From Thalassobacillus devorans (GTDB taxonomy: Bacteria; Bacillota; Bacilli; Bacillales; Halobacillaceae): a stretch of 64,000 nucleotides of DNA. The position numbers and the translations under genes are program-made. Shown in pieces: positions 41,835-50,575 of the stretch; the stretch's first letter is position 1; each line of letters opens with the position of its first letter. Where the stretch lies: contig NZ_JAASRY010000003.1 of assembly GCF_011761345.1 (NCBI RefSeq), positions 248,001-312,000 of the forward strand, in the 5' to 3' direction. The notes beneath the pieces are model-generated. The model was not told the DNA's origin, did not search any database, and was given only the letters and a program-made list of their open reading frames with translations.

Positions 41835-43574
41835 ATGGAACCGTTCTTACAATTTGACTTTACTGAAGCAGACAATAATCAGCCAATATGTTTTGTGAAC
41901 CCTGTCCAGGTGATTGCGGTATATAGCCCAGTAGAAGTTCCAGCAGCTTTTCAAAAAATAGAAGCTGCCATTCAAGAAGGGTATTATGCAGCGGGGTTTG
42001 TCTCTTATGAAGCGGCTCCAGGTTTTGACACGGCGTACCAGGTCCATCAGGTAACAGGAGACCTCCCATTCGTCTGGTTTGGGATTTTTGAAAATCCTGT
42101 CGAACCTAATTCCCGGACTGAGTCCCTTTCCAAGTATCAGATTTCTGATTGGAAGCTTGACACGACCCAGAAAGAATACCGGCAGGGAATTATGGCTATT
42201 AAACAGGCAATTGAAGCAGGAGACACCTATCAGGTCAACTATACAGCAAGGCTGATCGCCCAGTTTCAAGGGGATGATTATTCTTTTTATCAGCAATTGA
42301 AGGAAAATCAGCAATCTGACTATGCCGCTTATTTGAATATAGGACGGTACCGGATTTTATCGGCGTCTCCCGAACTCTTTTTTCGAGTCAGTAATGGAGT
42401 CATTACAACAAAACCGATGAAAGGTACAGCAAAAAGGGGAAGGAGTATGAAAGAGGATGAGCAGTTTAAGCATAAACTTTCTACTTCTGAAAAGGACCGG
42501 GCAGAGAATCTCATGATCGTTGACCTGCTGCGCAACGATATGGGACGTATCGCAAAGCCGGGAACGGTAAAGGTGCCGAGCTTATTCGCTATTGATTCCT
42601 ATCCGACCGTTCATCAAATGACCTCTACTATTGAAGCAGAATTGGAGCCTGATACTACCATTTTGGATTGGTTCCATGCTCTTTTTCCATGTGGTTCCAT
42701 CACAGGTGCGCCGAAGATCAGTACGATGAATTATATTTACAAATTGGAAAAATCTCCTCGTCATGTATACTGTGGAGCGATCGGCTACATTACTCCTGAT
42801 AGAGAGGCGATATTTAATGTTCCTATTAGAACAGTATTAATAGATAAAGAAGAGGAAACAGCCATTTACGGAGCCGGAGGCGGTGTTACATGGGATTCTA
42901 CCGTGGATGGGGAGCATGAGGAGTTAATGGCAAAAGCCCGGCTCTTAAAGGAAAAAAGAAAGGAATTTCACCTTCTGGAATCTCTGAAACTGCAGAATGG
43001 ATCTTATCCTTTGTATCAGAGGCATATGAACCGACTAATCTCCTCAGCCCGTTATTTTTGTTTTTCCATGGATGCCGAACGCGTGTCAAAAGCTTTGCAA
43101 AATGTTGCCGATGATAATCCAGTGGGTGCTTTCAAAGTTCGTCTGCTGGTAAGCAAGGCTGGGGAAGTTACAGTGGAAGCTGCTGCCATCCGTCCGCTGG
43201 AAACTGTAGTTTGTTCTCTGGCCCAATCTCCAGTGGATAAGCAGGATCCTTTTTTATATCACAAAACGACTCATCGTGATGTTTATGATGCGCACACCAA
43301 AGCTTCGCCCGAAGACGTTTTTTCCGTGCTGCTCTGGAATGAAAAAGAAGAGATTACAGAATTCACCATTGGTAATGTGGTGATAGAAAAACACGGGAAG
43401 CTGTACACCCCTCCCGTGGAATGTGGACTTTTAAATGGTACATTCCGACAAGAATTAATGGAGAAAGGAGTCGTCATGGAGAGAAAAATTAACAAGTGTG
43501 AACTGGATAAGGCCGAAGCCGTTTGGCTGATTAATGGAGTCAGAGGCTGGGTGAAAGTAGAGTTACAAGAATAG
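41835..43574 (+). CDS. PabB-PabC fusion: aminodeoxychorismate synthase I + lyase
   Basis: 579 residues. Residues about 1-375 form a chorismate-binding domain, with KPMKGTAKRG (the catalytic-Lys motif, family PIKGT), ENLMIVDLLRNDMGRIA, the GSITGAPK segment and a late YGAGGGVTWDS. Residues about 380-579 are a class IV PLP aminotransferase fold with K477 in YHKTTHRDVYD and EFTIGNVVIE. The two halves turn chorismate into aminodeoxychorismate and then PABA. It starts one base after pabA. B. subtilis uses separate pabB and pabC genes, so this is a fused arrangement. A terminator follows. Confidence 0.92.
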   Translation: MEPFLQFDFTEADNNQPICFVNPVQVIAVYSPVEVPAAFQKIEAAIQEGYYAAGFVSYEAAPGFDTAYQVHQVTGDLPFVWFGIFENPVEPNSRTESLSKYQISDWKLDTTQKEYRQGIMAIKQAIEAGDTYQVNYTARLIAQFQGDDYSFYQQLKENQQSDYAAYLNIGRYRILSASPELFFRVSNGVITTKPMKGTAKRGRSMKEDEQFKHKLSTSEKDRAENLMIVDLLRNDMGRIAKPGTVKVPSLFAIDSYPTVHQMTSTIEAELEPDTTILDWFHALFPCGSITGAPKISTMNYIYKLEKSPRHVYCGAIGYITPDREAIFNVPIRTVLIDKEEETAIYGAGGGVTWDSTVDGEHEELMAKARLLKEKRKEFHLLESLKLQNGSYPLYQRHMNRLISSARYFCFSMDAERVSKALQNVADDNPVGAFKVRLLVSKAGEVTVEAAAIRPLETVVCSLAQSPVDKQDPFLYHKTTHRDVYDAHTKASPEDVFSVLLWNEKEEITEFTIGNVVIEKHGKLYTPPVECGLLNGTFRQELMEKGVVMERKINKCELDKAEAVWLINGVRGWVKVELQE

Positions 43575-43583
43575 CGTGGAAGT

Positions 43584-43615
43584 GAATGGCAGGAAAACGA
43601 AGCCATTCACTTTTA
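43584..43615 (+). terminator. Terminator of pabA-pabBC
   Basis: AGTGAATGGC with GCCATTCACT around a ten-base loop, then TTTTATTTTTT. Confidence 0.85.
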
Positions 43616-43684
43616 TTTTTTAATAAGGCAGGAATTATCTTACATAAGGTTAATTAATATATTATAGCGGAGTATCTACACCTC

Positions 43685-43718
43685 TGGTCTATACGTCTAT
43701 ATGAGCTGATGTTATAAT
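43685..43718 (+). promoter_or_regulatory. Possible NagR-type operator and -10 box of the PTS gene
   Basis: TGGTCTATACGTCTATA at about 43685-43701 contains the half-site GTATAGACCA (reverse strand), like the dre operator bound by GntR-family NagR/YvoA. TATAAT follows at 43713-43718. The -35 region would overlap the operator, fitting repression. No nagR gene is in the window. Confidence 0.4.
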
Positions 43719-43765
43719 TCAATTAAGCGGTTTCAATTTCATTTACATAAAAAGGAGGAAAAGAA

Positions 43766-45700
43766 ATGTTAGCATTTTTGCAACGTATCGGTAAGTCGTT
43801 GATGTTCCCGATTGCGATGCTGCCGGCAGCTGCACTGCTTGTACGGCTTGGCGCGGATGACATGCTGGCCATAACGTTTGTAGCTGAGGCTGGTAACGGA
43901 ATCTTAGCTAACCTTCCGCTGATTTTTGCTATTGGTGTTGCCATGGGCTTCGCTAAAGACGGCAGCGGGGGAGCGGCGTTATCGGGGGCAGTAGGTTATC
44001 TCGTCCTGACAGGAGGGGTAGAGTCTTTTGGTGATGATTTAAGCATGGGAGTTTTTGGAGGTATTATAGCTGGGATTATTGCAGGTCTTTTATACAATCG
44101 TTATTACCAGACTCAGCTTCCTGATTGGCTTTCCTTCTTTGGAGGGAAGAGGTTTGTCCCAATTGTCACTGCTGTCGTTATGGTTATATTATCTGGTATC
44201 TTTGGATTCCTATGGCCGCCAATCCAGGCAGCTATCAATGGATTAGGCGAATGGATGCTTGGCGCAGGAGCGCTCGGTGTAGGGGCTTACGGTTTTTTCA
44301 ACCGATTGTTGATTCCAATCGGTCTGCATCACGTTATCAATACGGTCGTATGGTTTGATTTCGGTTCGTATATGCCGCCAGGAGCAGACGAAGCGGTACG
44401 CGGTGAAATCAGCAGGTTCCTGGCAGGAGACCCTAGTGCGGGAAGCTTCTTAGCCGGTTTCTTCCCAATCATGATGTTCGGTCTGCCTGCGGCATGTCTT
44501 GCCATGTATGCAGCAGCGAAGAAGCATCGTAGAGCGGCAGTCGGAGGGATGTTGTTCAGTATCGCGGTCACCTCATTCCTGACCGGTGTCACAGAACCAA
44601 TTGAATTCTCTTTCATGTTCCTGTCACCATTGCTTTACGTTGTTCACGCGATACTGACTGCACTATCGATGATGGTTTCCTTATGGCTGGATATCAGGCA
44701 TGGGTTCGGATTCTCTGCCGGGTTCATTGATTATCTGCTAAACTTCGGTATTGCACAGAAACCGATCATGTTGTTTGTCCAGGGCTTAGTGTTTGCGGCC
44801 ATTTATTTTGTTGTCTTCTACTTCTTGATAGTGAAACTTGATCTGAAAACACCAGGACGAGAAGATGAAGACGAAGAGCTTGCCGAAGAAAACCAGCAAG
44901 TCGGTCAGCCTGGCAGCGGTAAAGGAAGGAATTATGATGCAAAAGCCTATCATTACCTGACTGCACTTGGAGGACCAGAAAACATTAAAACATTAGACTA
45001 TTGCGCCACACGTCTTCGCCTCCAGGTAAATGATATGGAAGCAGTAGATGAAAAAGCATTGAAGCGTCAGGGCGCCAATGGGGTTATGAAACTGAATAAA
45101 ACTAACTTGCACGTCATCGTCGGTACAACTGTCGATTTTCTTGCAGACGCGATGCGTAAACGAATGGATAGCGATGATATGCAGGCTCCAGGTAACGAAG
45201 AGAGCCAGAAGGATACAAAGACTGATGGAGGCGCTGGGTTACCTGCATTGGATAAAGCAGATATTGTTTCACCAGCAAAAGGAAAATTGATGGATTTAAG
45301 CGATGTTCCTGATGAAGTATTCGCGCAGAAAATGATGGGCGAAGGCTTTGCCATCGACCCTGCAGACGGACTATTCGTTTCCCCGGTAGATGGAGAAATT
45401 ATCAATGTATTCCCGACGAAGCATGCAATTGGAATCAAAGCTGACAGCGGTCATGAAATTTTAGTCCATGTCGGGCTCGATACCGTAAAACTTCAAGGCG
45501 AAGGATTTGAAGTATTTGTCTCCGAAGGACAGCACGTTAAAAAAGGTGATAAGCTGTTGCAGGCAGATCTTGAGCATTTGAAAGCGAATGTGCCATCCAC
45601 GATATCTCCAATCGTATTTACCAATTTAAACGAAGGAGAAAAAGTATCGGTCACACAAGTAAAAGATGTCAGCGCTAATGAACGAAATATTTTGAGTTAA
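43766..45700 (+). CDS. nagP: PTS transporter EIICBA, N-acetylglucosamine-type
   Basis: 644 residues. EIIC (about 1-360) begins LQRIGKSLMFPIAMLPAAALLVRLG and has the GLHHVINTVVWFDFG motif of N-acetylglucosamine rather than glucose transporters. EIIB has the phospho-cysteine C413 in DYCATRLRL. EIIA has the phospho-His H568 in ILVHVGLDTVKL. All three PTS domains are fused in the usual order C-B-A. It takes up and phosphorylates GlcNAc. AAGGAGG stands upstream. nagA/nagB are not adjacent. Confidence 0.9.
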   Translation: MLAFLQRIGKSLMFPIAMLPAAALLVRLGADDMLAITFVAEAGNGILANLPLIFAIGVAMGFAKDGSGGAALSGAVGYLVLTGGVESFGDDLSMGVFGGIIAGIIAGLLYNRYYQTQLPDWLSFFGGKRFVPIVTAVVMVILSGIFGFLWPPIQAAINGLGEWMLGAGALGVGAYGFFNRLLIPIGLHHVINTVVWFDFGSYMPPGADEAVRGEISRFLAGDPSAGSFLAGFFPIMMFGLPAACLAMYAAAKKHRRAAVGGMLFSIAVTSFLTGVTEPIEFSFMFLSPLLYVVHAILTALSMMVSLWLDIRHGFGFSAGFIDYLLNFGIAQKPIMLFVQGLVFAAIYFVVFYFLIVKLDLKTPGREDEDEELAEENQQVGQPGSGKGRNYDAKAYHYLTALGGPENIKTLDYCATRLRLQVNDMEAVDEKALKRQGANGVMKLNKTNLHVIVGTTVDFLADAMRKRMDSDDMQAPGNEESQKDTKTDGGAGLPALDKADIVSPAKGKLMDLSDVPDEVFAQKMMGEGFAIDPADGLFVSPVDGEIINVFPTKHAIGIKADSGHEILVHVGLDTVKLQGEGFEVFVSEGQHVKKGDKLLQADLEHLKANVPSTISPIVFTNLNEGEKVSVTQVKDVSANERNILS

Positions 45701-45705
45701 ATTTA

Positions 45706-45785
45706 AAAATCCGGAGTTCCCAACGTGGAACCCCGGATTTTACTTTGTATAGTGAAAACCCGATGTGAGAATCATCCGGGTTTTC
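45706..45785 (+). terminator. Two consecutive hairpins after the PTS gene
   Basis: AAATCCGG...GTTCC pairs with GGAAC...CCGGATTT (45706-45740) followed by TAC. A second hairpin, AAACCCG/CGGGTTT, follows at about 45757-45784. The first is the probable terminator. Confidence 0.7.
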
Positions 45786-45904
45786 AGTCATATTTCACCG
45801 ATCATATTAGTGTCTCGCTTAATTCCTGGCTGCCCTGGAATCCAATTAAGCAGGGAAGATGGTCACGGAAAGAGATTGTATTAATAAATTGGTTTAAATA
45901 TAAC

Positions 45905-45936
45905 ACTCTGTTAAACCTCCGTTTTGATATTACAAT
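45905..45936. repeat. Short dispersed repeat, copy 1
   Basis: A 32-base stretch (begins ACTCTGTTAAACCTCC) matches 55924-55955 at about 28 of 32 positions. It precedes a gene remnant here and an inverted-repeat element there, so it may be a scar or end of a lost mobile element. Confidence 0.5.
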
Positions 45937-46109
45937 ATAAACTGATTGAGGTTAGTAAGGGTAAGTTGGATACACCACTGGAGGAGCCGTTTTTACATAT
46001 GACCACTTTGGGTGAGATGTTCTTATTTCATATCTCCCATGAAGCCATGCATTTATCGGCTATCAACAAGATTAACCAATCCATTAAAACAGCCAGCCAC
46101 CTTAAATAG
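45924..46109 (+). pseudogene. DinB-family protein, C-terminal remnant
   Basis: An open stretch of about 60 codons whose later part (PFLHMTTLGEMFLFHISHEAMHLSAINKI) resembles the last helix pair of DinB/YfiT-type four-helix proteins, which carry HxxxH metal ligands (here HISHEAMH). The first two thirds of the expected ~150 residues are missing. I see no ribosome site. The rest of the 425-bp gap is hairpins and a short dispersed repeat. Confidence 0.5.
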
Positions 46110-46122
46110 GTGACTGGCACTA
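46089..46122 (-). terminator. Terminator of the MFS transporter gene
   Basis: GCCAGCCACCT with AGGTGACTGGC around TAAAT; the minus strand continues TGTTTTAATGG. Confidence 0.75.
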
Positions 46123-46125
46123 GTT

Positions 46126-47283
46126 TTAATGAGACAGCAATGCCTTTGTTTGTTTGAGCATCGAAAATACAGCGGCTGCAAGAGCGATAATGATAAACAG
46201 GCCTCCTATGGTTGCGTTGTAATCGACCGATGCCTGTTCAATGACAATACCTCCGATGAACGAACCGAACGCAATACCAAAATGAAGGGCTGAATTGTTC
46301 AGGCTTTGCTGGATATCTGATGTCTCCGGTGATGATTCAATCAAATAGCTTTGCATAGCAGGGGTGATTGCCCAGCTAAGCATACTCCACACGACCATGA
46401 CGATTAAGAAAATCGGAAGGGAGAAAGTAGTAAAAGGAATTATGAACATGGAGAAGGCAAAGGTGATGATAATACCAACAATCGTCGGCTTTGTTCCGAA
46501 GCGATCAGCCAGCATTCCGCCGACACCACCGCCAATTACAGCAGCCACTCCAAAAATAAGATAGACAATGCTAACCCATGTGCCATTCAATCCCATCGTC
46601 ATTTTTAAGAATGGTGTCAAATAACCATACAATGCTAAATGTCCCGTCAAAAATAAGAAGGACGTCAACTGAGCGAAAAGAATTCTGCGATTTTTCAAGG
46701 TAGCCAGCTGTTGTTTAATAGGAATGGCTGGTTTCGGTTCAATCCTGCCCATGAAGAAGTGAACCCCAAGCATAGAAACAACCGTCAAAACGGTGATCAG
46801 GGCAAATGGCGCTCTCCAGCCAAAAGCGTTACCAAGCATCAGCCCTATCGGTACTCCTAATACAAGAGAAGCACTGACGCCCATGAATACGATTCCGATA
46901 GCGCGGGCGCGGTATTTTTCTTCCACAATATTAGAAGCAAGGGTGACACACAAAACAACCAGTAAGGAACCACTTGCCGCTGAAACGACCCGTGCCAGCA
47001 GCAAGACCAGGTAGGAAGGGCTGATGACCGCAATGATATTACCAAGCAGGAAAATAGACAGCGCAATCAATGTGAGACGCTTTCTCTCTACTTTCGCGGT
47101 TGCTGTCAAAAGAATCGGAGCTGCTATGGCATAGACAAGTGAAAAAATAGTGATAAGAAGACCGGCCTGGCCGAGACTTACTTTCAGGCTGTTTGCTACT
47201 AAATCTAAAATACCGCCAATAATCAATTCGACCATACCGACGATAAAGGAAACGATGGTCAATAAATATACACGTTTATCCAT
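46126..47283 (-). CDS. Major facilitator superfamily transporter (DHA1/AraJ-like)
   Basis: 385 residues and twelve hydrophobic helices. MFS signatures: ATAKVERKRLTL between helices 2 and 3 (an altered A-loop), ARVVSAASGSLLVVLCVTLA in helix 4, and GVPIGLMLGNAFGWR in helix 5 (antiporter motif C-like). This is the drug/sugar efflux type of H+ antiporter. It is divergent from a TrmB-type regulator 384 bp away, which may control it. Substrate unknown. Confidence 0.82.
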   Translation of the reverse strand: MDKRVYLLTIVSFIVGMVELIIGGILDLVANSLKVSLGQAGLLITIFSLVYAIAAPILLTATAKVERKRLTLIALSIFLLGNIIAVISPSYLVLLLARVVSAASGSLLVVLCVTLASNIVEEKYRARAIGIVFMGVSASLVLGVPIGLMLGNAFGWRAPFALITVLTVVSMLGVHFFMGRIEPKPAIPIKQQLATLKNRRILFAQLTSFLFLTGHLALYGYLTPFLKMTMGLNGTWVSIVYLIFGVAAVIGGGVGGMLADRFGTKPTIVGIIITFAFSMFIIPFTTFSLPIFLIVMVVWSMLSWAITPAMQSYLIESSPETSDIQQSLNNSALHFGIAFGSFIGGIVIEQASVDYNATIGGLFIIIALAAAVFSMLKQTKALLSH

Positions 47284-47307
47284 AAATGATGACGTCCTTT
47301 CTTTTAT

Positions 47308-47327
47308 GTTACCACTACAATAGTAAC
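47308..47327 (-). promoter_or_regulatory. Inverted repeat upstream of the MFS gene
   Basis: GTTAC (47308-47312) and GTAAC (47323-47327) with a ten-base spacer, about 25 bases before the MFS start. Possible operator; short and weakly supported. Confidence 0.3.
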
Positions 47328-47495
47328 TATTAAAAAGAGTGAAAGCAAGAGGGAAATACTGCGATTTTTCTACTAACTTTGTTAAAGGATTAAGGTATAA
47401 GAAGAGACTAAGGATTTAGCCATAAGTATCTTGGGCGATAAGCCAAGCTTTTCTAATGAGGTAGGAAAGTATAAAATTTGGACCGCGAAGAAATG

Positions 47496-47617
47496 GCTAG
47501 CTTCAAGCGCCCAGTCACTCGCGACATAAGCAACCCGTCTTGCGGAAGGAAAGAACGCCTTCCTCCATCCGTTTTGCTTATGCATGTCGTGTCTTTCAGG
47601 GCGCTTGCGCTTTTCTT
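47496..47617. repeat. Long-hairpin intergenic repeat, copy B
   Basis: Shares the ends of copy A (GCTTCAAGCGCC; GGCGCTTGCGCTTTTC) and the CTCG...CATAAG / CTTATG...GTC mid-stems. The inner hairpin differs: GGAAGG pairs with CCTTCC. Arms pair along nearly the whole element although base identity with copy A is modest, so pairing is conserved through covarying changes. It lies between the MFS gene and the TrmB-type gene. Confidence 0.75.
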
Positions 47618-47667
47618 ATGTGCTATGATGTAAGCAATAAATTGTTACAAGGAGCGCATAAATTACC

Positions 47668-48426
47668 ATGTTGCAAGAGTTCGGATTCACCCAATATGAA
47701 AGTAAAGTTTATCTGGCATTGATTGCATTCGATCAGCCGATGGACGCCACGACCATCGTCAAACAGTCGGGAGTACCGAGGGCAAAGGTGTACGAGGTTC
47801 TTCGTCGCTTAAGCGAAAAAGGAATGATTTTGGAAGCTACGACAGAAAAAAAAAGGGTTTATTCCGCCCTGCCAGTTGAGATGACAATAGAGAAATTAAA
47901 GGCTGACTTTGAATCGAATATTGAAAGGTTAAAAGCGGCCAAAACCAGGCAGACGCCTAAAGACGACCGGGTTTGGACATTGAAGGAAGACCGATCCATC
48001 CAGGCTTCCTTAAGAGAGATGATGAGGAAAGCAAACCGGTCCATTTTTATCTCCGGTTGGGAAGATGACATTCAGGCCAACCTGGATGTATTGGAGGAGA
48101 AATATGAAGACGGATTGTTAGTGAACATCCATGTAATCGGAGAAATCAATACCAAAATACCTGGTGTATCTACATTGATTCCGGATACTCACCATGAAGC
48201 ATTGGAGCGTAGCAGAGTTTTGATTGTAGATGAAGAAGAAATGTTGTTTGCCGGGGTGGAGGATGAGAAGTGGCAGGCAATCCAGACCCAGTCAGGTCCA
48301 TTGGTCAAATTCTTTACGGAATTCTTTTACCATGACGTTGCTCTGACGGAAATCACCCAAAAGTATAAGGATACCATTATGAAGGATGAAGAAATTAAGG
48401 AAGTATTGTTGAAACTGAGATATTAA
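47668..48426 (+). CDS. TrmB-family transcriptional regulator
   Basis: 252 residues. The N-terminal winged helix LQEFGFTQYESKVYLALIAFD with VPRAKVYEVLRRLSEKGMI is the TrmB signature. A coiled linker follows (SNIERLKAAKT), then a C-terminal phospholipase-D-like effector domain (SIFISGWEDDIQANLDVL; VLIVDEEEMLFAGVED) as in sugar-sensing TrmB proteins. The ribosome site AAGGAG is about 13 bases from ATG, so the start is not certain. Its divergent neighbour is an MFS exporter. Confidence 0.85.
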   Translation: MLQEFGFTQYESKVYLALIAFDQPMDATTIVKQSGVPRAKVYEVLRRLSEKGMILEATTEKKRVYSALPVEMTIEKLKADFESNIERLKAAKTRQTPKDDRVWTLKEDRSIQASLREMMRKANRSIFISGWEDDIQANLDVLEEKYEDGLLVNIHVIGEINTKIPGVSTLIPDTHHEALERSRVLIVDEEEMLFAGVEDEKWQAIQTQSGPLVKFFTEFFYHDVALTEITQKYKDTIMKDEEIKEVLLKLRY

Positions 48427-48673
48427 GAAGGAAAACCTGACTGAAATTAAACAAAAAAAGACCCTCCGAGGCGTTCAGAGGGTGTGGGAAAGTGAATATA
48501 CAAAAGGGAGGTCACCCTTTCCACTATACGTTAACGCATAAAAGCAAAAAAGTAAATCCACCAAAAGCACTCAGAAATATTCATATTTTGGAAATGTTCT
48601 GTATAACTTGTCGAAAACGGATCGATTTTTAATTTTATTTCCAAAAAAACATATAAAGAAAGAGGGGGAATAG

Positions 48674-49081
48674 GTGAAAGAGTGTATATTTTGTCATATT
48701 GTCGAAGATGGCAATCAGAAAATTGTGCTTGAAAATGACACTTGCTATTATATTCAGAAGAATACAGAACAGCAGGTATTAGAAGGAAGTGGGCTGATCA
48801 TCCCCAAAGCCCATCGTACCAATGTCTTTGAGCTGACTGAAAAAGAATGGAATGGCACCAGGTCATTACTACTGCAAGCAAAAGTTTTACTGGATGAAAA
48901 GTATTCCCCTGATGGATACAGTACTGGGTGGAATACAGGTGAAGTGGGGGGGCAGTCCATTCCTCACGCTCATCTGCACGTCATTCCACGATTTGCTGAT
49001 GAACCTTATGCTTATAAGGGCATCCGTTATTGGCTGAAGCAGCCAGAAAATAAGCGGGAAAAAGAAAAGGGTCGGGATTAG
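48674..49081 (+). CDS. HIT-family nucleotide hydrolase/transferase
   Basis: 135 residues from a GTG preceded by GAGGGGGAAT. It starts CIFCHIVEDG, and the histidine triad is HAHLHVIPR at about residue 98. The C-terminus is Lys/Glu-rich. HIT proteins hydrolyse nucleoside phosphoramidates or dinucleotides; the exact substrate is not predictable. Convergent with the next gene, overlapping by four bases. Confidence 0.87.
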   Translation: MKECIFCHIVEDGNQKIVLENDTCYYIQKNTEQQVLEGSGLIIPKAHRTNVFELTEKEWNGTRSLLLQAKVLLDEKYSPDGYSTGWNTGEVGGQSIPHAHLHVIPRFADEPYAYKGIRYWLKQPENKREKEKGRD

Positions 49082-49527
49082 AACCTGATATGGTATTTCC
49101 GGAGAACATGAACATAGATGGCTACGGTTATAAACCCACTAATATAGATAAGAAAAGTGAATAATATGTTCCAGCCGTGGTAATAATGTACCTTTCCTGT
49201 AAGAACCATCATTCCCTCGATCAAGGTAGCCACAGATGCATAGATAAAAACATGCCACAGGATATGAACGTGGTATTTCTTTCTGGTAAATGCAAATAAT
49301 GCTGTTATCATAGGGAAATAGCCAAGGCTTGGCGGTATTGCTGATAAAGAAGGGTTTTCATGATCCGGCTCCACATCCCAGAACAAATCGAACCCCCAAT
49401 CATTGGCTGTGTAAGCGATGGTAACACCCAAAGGGTACATTAAAAGTACAAGTGCAGGGTTCCTTTTATATAAGAAAAAAAGTATGAATAACGGAATGAC
49501 AAGGCCAAATATCAGGTTGCTCCACAT
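49078..49527 (-). CDS. Multi-pass membrane protein, possibly CBO0543 type
   Basis: 149 residues from the ATG at 49527, placed eight bases after GGAGG. Five hydrophobic segments, with polar conserved-looking parts YTANDWGFDLFWDVEP and SAIPPSLGYFPMI. The layout is like the CBO0543 family of Bacillus integral membrane proteins, but I am not certain. No catalytic motif. Lone gene, with a poorly defined 140-bp region before the divergent RsbR-like gene. Confidence 0.55.
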   Translation of the reverse strand: MWSNLIFGLVIPLFILFFLYKRNPALVLLMYPLGVTIAYTANDWGFDLFWDVEPDHENPSLSAIPPSLGYFPMITALFAFTRKKYHVHILWHVFIYASVATLIEGMMVLTGKVHYYHGWNILFTFLIYISGFITVAIYVHVLRKYHIRF

Positions 49528-49677
49528 CAAGCTCACCTCCTTTTCTCCTATCGTTCCCTGAAGAAATGGTTTTTATTTTTAATAAAAGGATGAGTTTGAT
49601 AAAATGGAGTATATTAAAAAAACACTTTAAATATATTGGTAATTTATTTTAATAAAGTATGAAGGGGGGATAAACCT

Positions 49678-50511
49678 ATGAATTTGAAATATGAAGAGGG
49701 ACAAGACATCAGGGCCTTCATCGCTGCTAACGAAAAACAATTTGAAGAAAATTTATTGAATGAAGCAGTGAATGTACGAGATAAAATTGAAGAGATCCTT
49801 CTTACGGGCAATATTAATTTGTTAGAGAATGCTCACAAGCTGACCGTTCACGTTGTTGAACAAGAGGAGGAGGAAGTTGTAGCATTCGCCAAGCAAGAGG
49901 GGGTAATTTGGGCAAAATATGCCATGACGCTCTCTTTTAAATTAGAATGGGTTCAGGCGATTCGCCGTACAATTTGGAATTTCCTCTATGAGTATGAGAA
50001 GCTGAGTGGACAACCGGAAAACAGAGAAGCATTCTACCGATTAGAAGAAAAAATCAATGATCAGATTGATAAGTTTTTGAATTGGTTTTTTATCAGCTTT
50101 TCCGATTTTAAAGATCAACTTCTTGAGTCACAAAAAAGCCTCGTCAAAAATTTATCTGTACCGATCATCCCGATTAAATCCAATGTCTGTATCCTTCCGT
50201 TGATTGGGGAAATTGATCGGGAACGGTACCAGATCATTGAAGAAAAAGTCCTGATGGAAGTAGCCCGATTACATATTCAAACATTGATCATCGATCTTTC
50301 GGGCGTTGCTGATATGGAGAAAGAAGTCAGTCATTACCTGACAAAAATGTTAGATGGAATTGCTATGATGGGGTGTGAATCTGTCATAACCGGCATGAGC
50401 GCTGACATTGTTAAACATATGATTGAGGGTGAAATTGATTTTGGTGAGAAGGCCGACATCAAAGGAAATCTCCAGCAGGCGTTAGAAGAATATCTGGTGA
50501 ATAATTATTAA
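49678..50511 (+). CDS. RsbR-type STAS protein, divergent stressosome paralogue
   Basis: 277 residues: an N-terminal helical sensor (about 1-150) of RsbR type, then a C-terminal STAS domain (VPIIPIKSNVCILPLIGEIDRER; TLIIDLSGVADMEKEVSHYL). RsbR proteins form stressosomes and are phosphorylated on two STAS threonines by RsbT. At the aligned positions this protein has Arg (EIDRER; RsbRA IDTER) and Lys (DMEKEV; RsbRA VVDTMV), so both sites seem lost. This comparison is from memory. Start after GAAGGGGGGAT; a terminator follows. Confidence 0.8.
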   Translation: MNLKYEEGQDIRAFIAANEKQFEENLLNEAVNVRDKIEEILLTGNINLLENAHKLTVHVVEQEEEEVVAFAKQEGVIWAKYAMTLSFKLEWVQAIRRTIWNFLYEYEKLSGQPENREAFYRLEEKINDQIDKFLNWFFISFSDFKDQLLESQKSLVKNLSVPIIPIKSNVCILPLIGEIDRERYQIIEEKVLMEVARLHIQTLIIDLSGVADMEKEVSHYLTKMLDGIAMMGCESVITGMSADIVKHMIEGEIDFGEKADIKGNLQQALEEYLVNNY

Positions 50512-50513
50512 TG

Positions 50514-50560
50514 AAAAATGCCACACCTTACATGTCATAAGGGTGGCATTTTGTTTTTTG
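50514..50560 (+). terminator. Terminator of the RsbR-like gene
   Basis: AATGCCAC...TT pairs with AA...GTGGCATT, followed by TTGTTTTTT. Confidence 0.8.
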
Positions 50561-50575
50561 TAACCAGAGCTTATT

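Noticed and set aside
47540-47722. 60-codon frame
   Set aside because: It begins inside hairpin repeat copy B and runs into the TrmB-type gene in another frame.
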